NCBI GenBank assembly: GCA_946477505.1 | Contig: CAMKYP010000313.1 | Location: forward strand, 1-5,018 | Origin: an uncultured Dechloromonas sp. | GTDB taxonomy: Bacteria > Pseudomonadota > Gammaproteobacteria > Burkholderiales > Rhodocyclaceae | Length of the DNA: 5,018 nt | Direction of reading: 5' to 3' | Part shown: positions 1 to 5,018 of the stretch, piece by piece | Numbering within the stretch: the first letter of the stretch is position 1 | How the letters are laid out: the number at the start of each line of letters is the position of its first letter | Program-made: the position numbers and the translations under genes | Notes under the pieces: generated by a model | What the model saw: the letters and a program-made list of their open reading frames with translations, nothing else | Database searches by the model: none | What the model was told of the DNA's origin: nothing

Positions 1-82
1 GTCGTCAAAGGCAAGTAAGCCGCCGACCCAGGGCGCTGCTGTCCAGGCGCCCTGGGTCGGCGGCTTACTTGCCTTTGACGAC
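1..82. repeat. Perfect inverted repeat at the left edge, 36-bp arms
   Basis: Bases 1-36 are the exact reverse complement of 47-82, around a 10-base loop (37-46). The inner 18 bp of each arm are the G+C-rich stem expected of a terminator. The outer 18 bp are coding sequence: 65-82 are the last five codons and stop of the minus-strand binding-protein gene, and 1-18 read on the plus strand as V-V-K-G-K-stop, the same C-terminus. The symmetry starts at the first base, so the repeat may continue leftwards. It could be the end of a convergent second copy of the gene, or a fold-back artefact at a contig end. The sequence alone cannot decide between these. Confidence 0.95.
19..64 (-). terminator. Hairpin terminator of the binding-protein gene
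   Basis: Directly after the TAA stop (65-67 on the minus strand) comes a perfect 18-bp G+C-rich stem (47-64 with 19-36) and a 10-nt loop. The minus transcript then reads TTACTTGCCTTT, a moderate T-rich tail. The position and strength of the stem fit a Rho-independent terminator. The tail is the mirror image of coding sequence, so if the inverted repeat is artefactual the true downstream bases are unknown. Confidence 0.7.
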
Positions 83-1168
83 GCTATTCCATTGCTTCAG
101 GAATTCGAGCCGCTTGGCTTGGTCGAGATAGGTGAGCAGGCCGGTGTTGATGGCTACCGGACGCAGCGCGTCACCGAGCCGTTTTTGCAGTCCGCTGGCC
201 GTGGTGTCGCCTTCGACATCGGGGCGGATGGCGTAAAGGTCGGCCTTGCTGGCGATGATCTCCTGGCCCTTCTTCGACAGCACGAAATCGAGCCACAGCT
301 TGGCGGCGTTCGGGTTCTTGGCCTTCTTGGCGATGAACATGACGCGGCTGATGACCAGCGTGTAGTCCTTGGGCAGCACGATGCCGATCGACGGGTCCTT
401 CTGGGCGCGGGTCAGTGCGTAGGCGGCGTTGAGGTTGTAGCCGATCAGATTCTCGCCGGAGGCGATGCGCTCCATCATCGTGCCGGTCGACGCCTGCACC
501 TTGGCCTGCACCGCGCCGAGCGCCTTCTGCAGCTCGGCGAAGCCGGCGGCGTTGACCTGTTTGTCCTGAGTCACCAGCATGAAACCGACGCCGGACTTTT
601 CAGGGTCGTAGGTGTTGACCTTGCCCTTGAACTTCTCGGTCTGCGTGTTGAGCAGCTTGATGAAATCGGCGTGGGTTTGCGGCACGTCGCCGGCCGGGAT
701 CAGGCGCTTGTTGTAGACGAAACCGATCGGCTCGTAAGTGGTGCCGAAGGCCTCGTTCTTCCAGTTCGCCCAGTCGGGCAGCTTGGCGGTTTCGGGCGAC
801 TTGTGCGGCTGGGCGTAGCCGTCGTTGACCAGCTTGATCTGCAGGTCCATCGACGACGACCAAGTGACGTCGGCCGAGCTGCCGGCGGCGGTTTCCGAGA
901 TGAAGCGGTTGTACAGCTCGGTGGTGCTCATGTTGCTGTATTCGATGTTGATCGCCGGGTACATGGCACGGAATTCGCGGATCAGGTGGTTGGCCTGTTC
1001 GTTGTCGGTAACGCCGTAGATGACCAGCTTGCCTTCTTTTTGGGCGGCCGCGGCGAGGTCGGCTGTGGATTGGGCCAGGGATGGGGCAATGCCGAAGGCG
1101 GCATTGAGGGCGGCCATGGTCAGGCCGGCGAGCAGGCCGCGCTGGAAGCGGCGACGGGTTGTATTCAT
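65..1168 (-). CDS. Periplasmic substrate-binding protein, ABC ferric-iron/polyamine-like class
   Basis: The 367-residue product looks like an extracellular solute-binding protein of the SBP_bac_6/SBP_bac_8 type, which captures a small ligand in the periplasm for an ABC importer. Residues 4-10 (TRRRFQR) match the twin-arginine consensus, a hydrophobic stretch spans 11-28, and cleavage after A32 (SLA|Q) is plausible. The mature part opens with the family's KLVIYGVTDNEQ strand (47-58) and carries ADVTWSSSMD (99-108), IGFVYNK (148-154), IGYNLNAAYAL (242-252) and a C-terminal lobe with the AAKLWLDFVLSKKGQEI helix (288-304). I do not see the adjacent Tyr pair that binds iron in FbpA, only Y244, so iron is not assured as ligand. 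The length is normal. The ATG has a good ribosome binding site. No permease or ATPase gene adjoins, and a strong hairpin follows the stop. The class is confident; the ligand is unknown. Confidence 0.9.
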   Translation of the reverse strand: MNTTRRRFQRGLLAGLTMAALNAAFGIAPSLAQSTADLAAAAQKEGKLVIYGVTDNEQANHLIREFRAMYPAINIEYSNMSTTELYNRFISETAAGSSADVTWSSSMDLQIKLVNDGYAQPHKSPETAKLPDWANWKNEAFGTTYEPIGFVYNKRLIPAGDVPQTHADFIKLLNTQTEKFKGKVNTYDPEKSGVGFMLVTQDKQVNAAGFAELQKALGAVQAKVQASTGTMMERIASGENLIGYNLNAAYALTRAQKDPSIGIVLPKDYTLVISRVMFIAKKAKNPNAAKLWLDFVLSKKGQEIIASKADLYAIRPDVEGDTTASGLQKRLGDALRPVAINTGLLTYLDQAKRLEFLKQWNSVVKGK

Positions 1169-1173
1169 GTTTG

Positions 1174-1178
1174 TCTCC
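1174..1178 (-). promoter_or_regulatory. Ribosome binding site of the binding-protein gene
   Basis: The minus strand reads GGAGA followed by CAAAC and the ATG, a normal Shine-Dalgarno spacing that fixes the start at 1168. The 16 nt covering this site and the first bases of the gene (1164-1179) are identical to those at the response-regulator start (2889-2904). Confidence 0.8.
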
Positions 1179-1240
1179 AGGTTTCGATTTTGGCATCCGG
1201 TCCGTGCTTTGTCAGGCTCCGGCCGGATCGCTCAGTGTTC

Positions 1241-1273
1241 AATGTAGGCGGTACAGCTTTCGATTCGCTTTCG
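1241..1273 (-). promoter_or_regulatory. Predicted regulator-dependent promoter and operator of the binding-protein gene
   Basis: The plus strand shows GCTTTCG (1256-1262), ATTC, GCTTTCG (1267-1273): a perfect tandem heptamer with 11-bp period, the geometry known for PhoB/OmpR-family sites. Read towards the gene, the repeat is followed after exactly 9 nt by TACATT (1241-1246), a 4/6 match to the -10 consensus, with no recognisable -35. This suits a promoter where the activator sits over the -35 region. A transcript starting near 1234 would have a leader of about 65 nt. The block 1246-1273 matches 24 of 28 bases at 2809-2836 in the porin promoter. The binding protein being the TctD-like regulator is an inference. 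Confidence 0.6.
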
Positions 1274-1276
1274 CTG

Positions 1277-1321
1277 ACGCGGGGAAAACAATTTCTTGCC
1301 AGGATTTCGCTTTCCCCGTGT
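1277..1321 (-). terminator. Hairpin downstream of the porin gene, possible terminator
   Basis: Bases 1277-1287 (ACGCGGGGAAA) pair with 1311-1321 (TTTCCCCGTGT) with one non-Watson-Crick position (1279/1319), leaving a 23-nt loop. The hairpin starts 8 bases past the porin stop codon. It has no T-run after the stem in the porin direction, so it is not a canonical intrinsic terminator. It could end or protect the porin mRNA before the next promoter, which begins immediately downstream at 1273. Confidence 0.4.
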
Positions 1322-1328
1322 CTGCGGC

Positions 1329-2741
1329 TTAGAAGCGGTAGCGGGCGCCCATCATCAGCGACGACGGCGAGAAGTTCGGCGGCAGGCCGGAATCCTTGTC
1401 GTAGCCTTGGCAGGTGCCGCCGGCGCACAGCGAGTTCTGGCCGCCGTTCTTGTTGGTGACCTTGGCGTAGTAGGTGTACAGATCGGTCTGCTTGTCGAGC
1501 GCGAACTCGTAGCCGAAGCCGTAGTGGTTGGAGTCGCGGTTGGTGCTCAGGCGGTCGTCGAGGCGGGCATACAAGGCACGCACGGTGTGACGATCGAGGA
1601 AGGGCACGGCGGCGCCCAGCCACCAGACGTTGCGGTCCAGCGTCTTGTAGGTGGCGGCGCCTTCCTGGGTGTCCTCGCCGTGCAGGAAGTGGGCGTATAG
1701 CTTGGCAAACTTCAGGTCATAGGTGGCGGCCAGGTTCCACGACTTGCGGTGGGCGTTCTCGGTGGCCGGGGCGGTGACGGTGCCCATCTTGGCGTAGTCG
1801 AGGTAGCCAGCGCCGACGAAGAGCGGGCCGTTGCCGTAGCTCAGGCTGGCGCTGACTCCTTTGCCTTCGCCTTCGGGGCCGGTATTGCTGTTGCCGGGGG
1901 CGCCGCCGGTGACGCCGACATCGGCCCTGCTGTTGTTTTCCATGCCTGCCGAGTAGGCGATCTTGCCCTGGAATCCAGCCAGTTTCGGGGTGGCGTAGAA
2001 CACGCCGTTGTCAAAGCGGCTGGCGGCGGCCGACGACCACAGTCGGAAGGGTGTCGCACCGCCGATGGTGTAGGGGTCCGTCGCGCTGGCGAGCGAGTAA
2101 ATCGGCGCATAATCCCGGCCGAAGCGCAGGTCGCCGAATTTCTTGCTGTTCAGGCCGAGGAAGGTGTTGCGCGAGAAGATGGCGACGCCGGTACTGTTGA
2201 CCGAGGCCGACGAGGCGCTGCCCTGGCCGGGGTTGCTGACGTTGGAGGAGTGACCGGTGTTCTGCCCGTTGTCGATGGAAACGCCGGCTTCGAGCTGGAA
2301 GTAGGCGGAGAGGTCGTCGCCGAAATCGCGCTCGCCCTTGAAGCCGAGGCGGCTGGCCGAGCCGAGGCCGCTCTGGATGCGTGCCCGGGAGCCTTGGCCG
2401 TAATTGCCGTATTCGACGCCGGCATCGATGATGCCGTAGATGCTCAGGCCAGCCGGCATGGACAGGCCCTTGCTCTTGGCCGGGGTGCTGGCGGCCTGGG
2501 CAGCGTTTTGGGCCGACTTGCTCGCCTCGTCGGCTTTCTTGGTCGCTTCCTCGGCTTTCTTGGTGGCCGCGCTGCTGGTGGCGGCGGTGGCGGTCAGCAG
2601 TTCTTCCAGTTTTTCCAGGCGGGCCTTCGTGGCTGCGAGTTCGCTGCGCAGATCGTCAATGGGTGCGGCGTGGACGGTGCCGGCGACGGCCAGCGGTGCA
2701 AAACAGGCCAGGATGGCCCGATACAGGGATTGTTGACGCAT
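1329..2741 (-). CDS. Outer-membrane porin with N-terminal alanine coiled coil
   Basis: The 470-residue product is a beta-barrel porin of the Gram-negative (Porin_4-like) type, forming a diffusion channel in the outer membrane. A Sec signal peptide spans about 1-25 (cleavage THA-type at VHA|A). Residues 31-84 form a continuous heptad pattern, first Leu-based (L31, L35, L42, L45, L49) and then Ala-based (A59 to A84), followed by a short linker. The barrel begins near 98 with GLSIYGIIDAGVEY, continues with FLGLNSKKFGDLRFGRDYAP (the strand before the constriction loop in this family) and ends in ARYRF, with the terminal Phe needed for outer-membrane insertion. Two cysteines, C439 and C444, sit in the last predicted extracellular loop and are the only ones in the mature protein. 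The length exceeds a typical beta-proteobacterial porin of about 350-400 residues, largely because of the coiled coil. It is divergent from the two-component genes and upstream of the binding-protein gene. The solute is unknown. Confidence 0.92.
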   Translation of the reverse strand: MRQQSLYRAILACFAPLAVAGTVHAAPIDDLRSELAATKARLEKLEELLTATAATSSAATKKAEEATKKADEASKSAQNAAQAASTPAKSKGLSMPAGLSIYGIIDAGVEYGNYGQGSRARIQSGLGSASRLGFKGERDFGDDLSAYFQLEAGVSIDNGQNTGHSSNVSNPGQGSASSASVNSTGVAIFSRNTFLGLNSKKFGDLRFGRDYAPIYSLASATDPYTIGGATPFRLWSSAAASRFDNGVFYATPKLAGFQGKIAYSAGMENNSRADVGVTGGAPGNSNTGPEGEGKGVSASLSYGNGPLFVGAGYLDYAKMGTVTAPATENAHRKSWNLAATYDLKFAKLYAHFLHGEDTQEGAATYKTLDRNVWWLGAAVPFLDRHTVRALYARLDDRLSTNRDSNHYGFGYEFALDKQTDLYTYYAKVTNKNGGQNSLCAGGTCQGYDKDSGLPPNFSPSSLMMGARYRF

Positions 2742-2743
2742 TG

Positions 2744-2751
2744 TCTCCTCC
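2744..2751 (-). promoter_or_regulatory. Ribosome binding site of the porin gene
   Basis: The minus strand reads GGAGGAGA, then CA and the ATG at 2741. The GGAGG core lies 5 nt before the start codon, a strong site that supports this start and fits high expression. Confidence 0.8.
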
Positions 2752-2777
2752 GGGAGGTTGTTGTCGATGTGCGATTG

Positions 2778-2795
2778 AGCCGGCGGGTGCCGGCT
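2778..2795 (-). promoter_or_regulatory. Short hairpin in the predicted porin mRNA leader
   Basis: AGCCGGC (2778-2784) and GCCGGCT (2789-2795) are perfect complements around a 4-base loop. If transcription starts near 2797, as the predicted -10 implies, this hairpin would sit almost at the 5' end of the porin mRNA, where such stems often slow decay. Both the start site and the function are inferred. Confidence 0.4.
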
Positions 2796-2803
2796 GGGAA
2801 CGC

Positions 2804-2836
2804 ATTAAAGGCGGCGAAGCTTTCGATTTGCTTTCG
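2804..2836 (-). promoter_or_regulatory. Predicted regulator-dependent promoter and operator of the porin gene
   Basis: The plus strand shows GCTTTCG (2819-2825), ATTT, GCTTTCG (2830-2836), the same 11-bp-period tandem as upstream of the binding-protein gene. In the porin direction TTTAAT (2804-2809), a 5/6 match to the -10 consensus, follows after 9 nt, the same spacing as at the other promoter. No -35 is evident. A transcript starting near 2797 gives a leader of about 55 nt. The site lies between the porin and the regulator gene, so one bound regulator could act on both. The sequence match is direct; the binding protein is inferred. Confidence 0.65.
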
Positions 2837-2856
2837 GCCAGCTGGCGCGGAACAAT
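2828..2856 (+). promoter_or_regulatory. Weak candidate promoter of the regulator-kinase operon
   Basis: TTGCTT (2828-2833) and AACAAT (2851-2856) are separated by exactly 17 bases and point at the response-regulator gene. The matches to the -35 and -10 consensus are only 3/6 and 4/6. The -35-like hexamer lies inside the tandem operator, so a bound regulator would block or alter it. This is a tentative call. Confidence 0.25.
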
Positions 2857-2889
2857 GCAGTCAAAGAGTCCGGTCCGAACCGGCAAAAT

Positions 2890-2893
2890 GGAG
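2890..2893 (+). promoter_or_regulatory. Ribosome binding site deciding the response-regulator start
   Basis: GGAG lies 6 nt before the ATG at 2900. The reading frame is open far upstream and also has an in-frame ATG at 2888, but that codon overlaps this site and would add METN before the conserved MKILLVEDH start. A 5-bp hairpin (2870-2874 with 2879-2883, CCGGT/ACCGG) lies just upstream in the leader. Confidence 0.75.
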
Positions 2894-2899
2894 ACAAAC

Positions 2900-3577
2900 A
2901 TGAAGATCCTGCTGGTCGAAGACCATCCGGAGTTGTGCGAGTGGGTGGCCAAATCCCTGCGCCAGTCCGGCTATGCGGTGGATATCGCCGACTGCGGCGA
3001 ACACGCCGAACACTACCTGTTGACCGGCGAATACGACGGTGTTCTTCTTGACCTGTCGCTGCCCGGCAAGGATGGGCTGGACGTGCTGAAGAGCCTGCGC
3101 GGTCGCGGCTCGCAGGTGCCGGTGCTGATCTTCACGGCGCGCGGTTCGGTCGACGATCGTATCCGTGGCCTCAATCTCGGCGCCGACGATTACCTGCCCA
3201 AGCCGTTCGAACTCGGCGAGCTGGAAGCACGTCTCAAGGCCCTGCTCCGGCGTTCTTCCGGGCAGACGCCGGTGGTGCGCCTGGGGGCGCTGGCCTACGA
3301 CACGGTAAGCCGCCTGCCGACGGTCAATGGCGCGCCGCTGTCGCTGACCCCGCGCGAACTGGCGGTGCTGGAGGCGCTGCTCGGCCGCATCGGCCGCCCG
3401 ATGGCGCGCGATGCGCTGTTCGAAAAACTGTTCAGCATGGAGCAGGATGCGCGTCCCGAAGCCATCGAAATCTACGTTTCCCGCCTGCGCAAGAAACTGG
3501 AAGGGAGCGGCGTGGCGGTGACCACGGTGCGCGGCCTCGGCTACCTGATCGCGGTAACAGGTGAGGCCGCCGCTTGA
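2900..3577 (+). CDS. OmpR-class response regulator, TctD-like
   Basis: The 225-residue cytoplasmic protein is a transcription factor activated by phosphorylation. The receiver domain (1-118) has the acidic pair E7-D8, the phospho-acceptor D51 (VLLDLSLPG), the switch T79 (FTAR) and K101 (LPKPF). Its RGLNLGADDYLPKPFELGELEARL stretch is the typical dimerisation face of the family. The winged-helix DNA-binding domain (about 126-219) has LTPRELAVLEALL, a recognition helix around EAIEIYVSRLRKKL (188-201) and the wing VRGLGYLI (210-217). The sequence most resembles TctD, the regulator of tricarboxylate uptake, but that names a family rather than the signal sensed here. The gene overlaps the kinase gene by 4 nt and is divergent from the porin, which it probably activates through the tandem GCTTTCG site, as well as the binding-protein gene. 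Confidence 0.95.
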   Translation: MKILLVEDHPELCEWVAKSLRQSGYAVDIADCGEHAEHYLLTGEYDGVLLDLSLPGKDGLDVLKSLRGRGSQVPVLIFTARGSVDDRIRGLNLGADDYLPKPFELGELEARLKALLRRSSGQTPVVRLGALAYDTVSRLPTVNGAPLSLTPRELAVLEALLGRIGRPMARDALFEKLFSMEQDARPEAIEIYVSRLRKKLEGSGVAVTTVRGLGYLIAVTGEAAA

Positions 3578-4974
3578 TTTCCCGCGTGCGCAGCCGCCTG
3601 CCGGCCAAGAGCCTCAAACGCGGCCTGGCGGTCTGGCTGGTCGGTGTCTTGTCGACCCTGTTGCTGGTCGATGCCTGGTACAGCTACCGCGACGCGCTGG
3701 CCGCCGCCAACCAGGCCTACGATCGTTCGCTGTCGGCCTCGCTGAAAGGCATCGCCGAACGCATCTACGCCACCGACAGCGAGGTGGTGGTCGACATCCC
3801 CTACTCGGCGCTCGAACTGTTCGAGGCCGGGAGTTCGGATCGCGTGTTCTACAGCGTCGGCCACCCGGGCGACGAGGAGATAACCGGCTACGAGGGCTTG
3901 CCGGCACCCGCCTCCTTGAAGCCCAACGTCGCGGTGTTTTACGACGGTACCTACAAAGGCCACACCCTGCGCCTGGGGGCGATGCTGAAACCTCTGTATC
4001 GCACCGAGTTTCCCCGGCCGGTGCTGGTCATTCTGGGCGAGACCACCAACTCCCGGCAGGAGGTGGTGCAAACGCTGTTCTTCGGCGAAGTCGGTCGCAA
4101 GGCGCTGCTCATCGTTGTCGCCCTGAGCGTCGCGTTGCTCGCCACGCGGCAGGCGGTCAAGCCGGTGGAGCGCCTGGGGCAGGGCATCCGCAATCGCCCG
4201 GACGACGACCTGACGCCGATCCAGTCTGACGACCTGCCGCGCGAGGTGGTGCCGCTGGTCGATGCCATCAATCTGCACATGGACCGTATCGAACGCATGG
4301 TCGAGGCGCGTCGCCGCTTCATTGCCGATGCCGCCCACCAGTTGCGCACGCCGCTCGCGGTACTCAACACGCAGGCCGAATATGCCTTGCGGCAGAGCGA
4401 GGTCAACGAAATGCGGCCGGCGGTCGAGGCCTTTCACAACAGCCTGGGCAGCGCCATCCGCCTGACCAACCAGCTGCTGTCGCTGTCGCGGGCCGAGCCG
4501 GTCAACGGCCTGGTGGCGCCGCCGCAAACGGTCGATCTGGCCGTCGTGGCGCGCGACACGGTGGTTGAGCTATTGCCCCTGGCGGCGCGCAAGCAGATCG
4601 ATCTCGGTTACGAAGGCGGCGGCGATTCGATGGCAACGGTGAGCGGCCAGATGGTCCTGTTGCGCGAAATGATCGCCAACCTGATCGACAACGCGCTGCG
4701 CTATACCCCGGAGGGTGGACTGGTCACGGTGGCGGTGTCCCGCCGGGAGGATGGCGTGCACCTGACCGTGCGCGACAACGGGCCGGGTATTCCCGAGGCG
4801 CAGCGGCAAAACGTCTTCCTGCGTTTCTTCCGGTTGGAGACTGCCGATACGCTGGGCAGTGGGCTGGGGCTGTCTATCGTGCGCGAAATCGTGCTCGCCC
4901 ATGGCGGCGAGATCGCGCTGGACGATGCGGCGGGCGGCGGCCTGTTGGTGACGATTCGTCTGCCGGCAGCCTGA
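3574..4974 (+). CDS. Sensor histidine kinase, TctE-like, with 2CSK_N periplasmic domain
   Basis: The 466-residue inner-membrane kinase is the likely partner of the preceding regulator. TM1 is about 18-34 and TM2 about 176-191. Between them lies a 2CSK_N-type sensor domain with SYRDALAAANQAYDRSL (37-53), DIPYSALELFEAGSSDRVFY (74-93) and GYEGLP (105-110), all typical of TctE. A HAMP segment follows (about 190-240). The H-box FIADAAHQLRTP puts the phospho-accepting His at 255, with Gln instead of the commoner Glu after it, as usual in TctE. The ATPase domain has N369/N373 (NLIDNALRYTP), the G1 box DNGPGIP (401-407), the F-box FLRFF (415-419) and the G2 box GSGLGLSIV (428-436). All catalytic motifs are intact. 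I place the start at TTG 3574, whose TTGA overlaps the regulator stop; an AGGTGAGG-like site precedes it. GTG 3586 is the alternative and removes only four residues. The ligand is unknown. Confidence 0.95.
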   Translation: MISRVRSRLPAKSLKRGLAVWLVGVLSTLLLVDAWYSYRDALAAANQAYDRSLSASLKGIAERIYATDSEVVVDIPYSALELFEAGSSDRVFYSVGHPGDEEITGYEGLPAPASLKPNVAVFYDGTYKGHTLRLGAMLKPLYRTEFPRPVLVILGETTNSRQEVVQTLFFGEVGRKALLIVVALSVALLATRQAVKPVERLGQGIRNRPDDDLTPIQSDDLPREVVPLVDAINLHMDRIERMVEARRRFIADAAHQLRTPLAVLNTQAEYALRQSEVNEMRPAVEAFHNSLGSAIRLTNQLLSLSRAEPVNGLVAPPQTVDLAVVARDTVVELLPLAARKQIDLGYEGGGDSMATVSGQMVLLREMIANLIDNALRYTPEGGLVTVAVSRREDGVHLTVRDNGPGIPEAQRQNVFLRFFRLETADTLGSGLGLSIVREIVLAHGGEIALDDAAGGGLLVTIRLPAA

Positions 4975-5018
4975 GTCGGCCAGGTCGTCAGTCACGCAGA
5001 TTCTGCTATGTTCGGCAC

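Noticed and set aside
1303..1315. A third GCTTTC half-site near the porin terminator hairpin
   Set aside because: Only one imperfect heptamer is present, with no partner 11 bp away; it is explained by the hairpin arm.
92..1459. Long plus-strand open frame of 455 codons opposite the binding-protein gene
   Set aside because: It runs antisense to a clearly recognised protein, crosses the intergenic region and the porin end, has no family motif and is rich in Val/Gly/Arg as expected from reverse-frame high-G+C sequence.
2703..2741. Lipoprotein signal at porin residues 10-13 (ILAC)
   Set aside because: The cysteine falls inside the hydrophobic core, followed by further hydrophobic residues and a good Sec cleavage site at 25; the lipobox is poor.
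2747..2757. CCTCC next to the porin GGAGG as a self-masking ribosome site
   Set aside because: The two are separated by one base, too short for a hairpin loop, so it is unlikely to sequester the site in cis.
2663..2899. N-terminal extension of the response regulator upstream of 2900
   Set aside because: The frame is open, but the extension would overlap the porin start and the operator, has no domain, and the ribosome site and conserved MKILLVEDH place the start at 2900.
1749..2903. Plus-strand open frame of 384 codons opposite the porin gene
   Set aside because: It is a low-complexity Gly/Ala/Val product mirroring the porin codons and ends inside the regulator start. No sign of independent coding.
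3541..4527. Minus-strand open frame of 328 codons opposite the kinase gene
   Set aside because: It overlaps a kinase with all catalytic motifs intact and shows only Arg/Gln/His-rich shadow composition.
5008..5018. ATG at 5008 as the start of a further gene
   Set aside because: There is no convincing ribosome binding site and only three codons remain before the window ends.

Overview
The window is high in G+C, with four complete genes and little intergenic space. It suggests a betaproteobacterium, possibly of the Rhodocyclales. This rests on the porin type (a barrel opening with an SIYGIIDAG-like strand and ending in Phe), a TctD/TctE-type two-component pair and the codon use. The lineage is an inference from family knowledge.

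Layout. Bases 1-82 are a perfect 36-bp-arm inverted repeat. It contains the terminator hairpin of the first gene and also a mirrored copy of that gene's last codons. Bases 65-1168 (minus) encode a periplasmic substrate-binding protein of the ferric-iron/polyamine-like ABC class, with a Tat-type signal peptide. Bases 1169-1328 hold its leader, a predicted promoter and a hairpin behind the porin gene. Bases 1329-2741 (minus) encode an outer-membrane porin with an N-terminal coiled coil. Bases 2742-2899 are a divergent control region. Bases 2900-3577 (plus) encode an OmpR-class, TctD-like response regulator, and bases 3574-4974 (plus) a TctE-like sensor histidine kinase that overlaps it by 4 nt. 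In the last 44 bases (4975-5018) I see no supported gene or terminator.

How it may work together. The kinase has a periplasmic 2CSK_N sensor domain, and the regulator stands next to the genes it probably controls. The promoter regions of the binding protein and the porin share a 28-bp block with 24 identities. It carries a tandem heptamer GCTTTCG-N4-GCTTTCG with an 11-bp period, the usual geometry of OmpR/PhoB-family operators. In both promoters it lies in the same orientation, with a -10-like hexamer exactly 9 nt downstream. The simplest reading is a nutrient-uptake regulon: the kinase senses a small molecule, the regulator activates outer-membrane entry (porin) and periplasmic capture (binding protein), and the operator's position also allows autoregulation. 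No ABC permease or ATPase gene is present, so the binding protein either serves a transporter encoded elsewhere or helps in sensing. The ligand cannot be read from the sequence.
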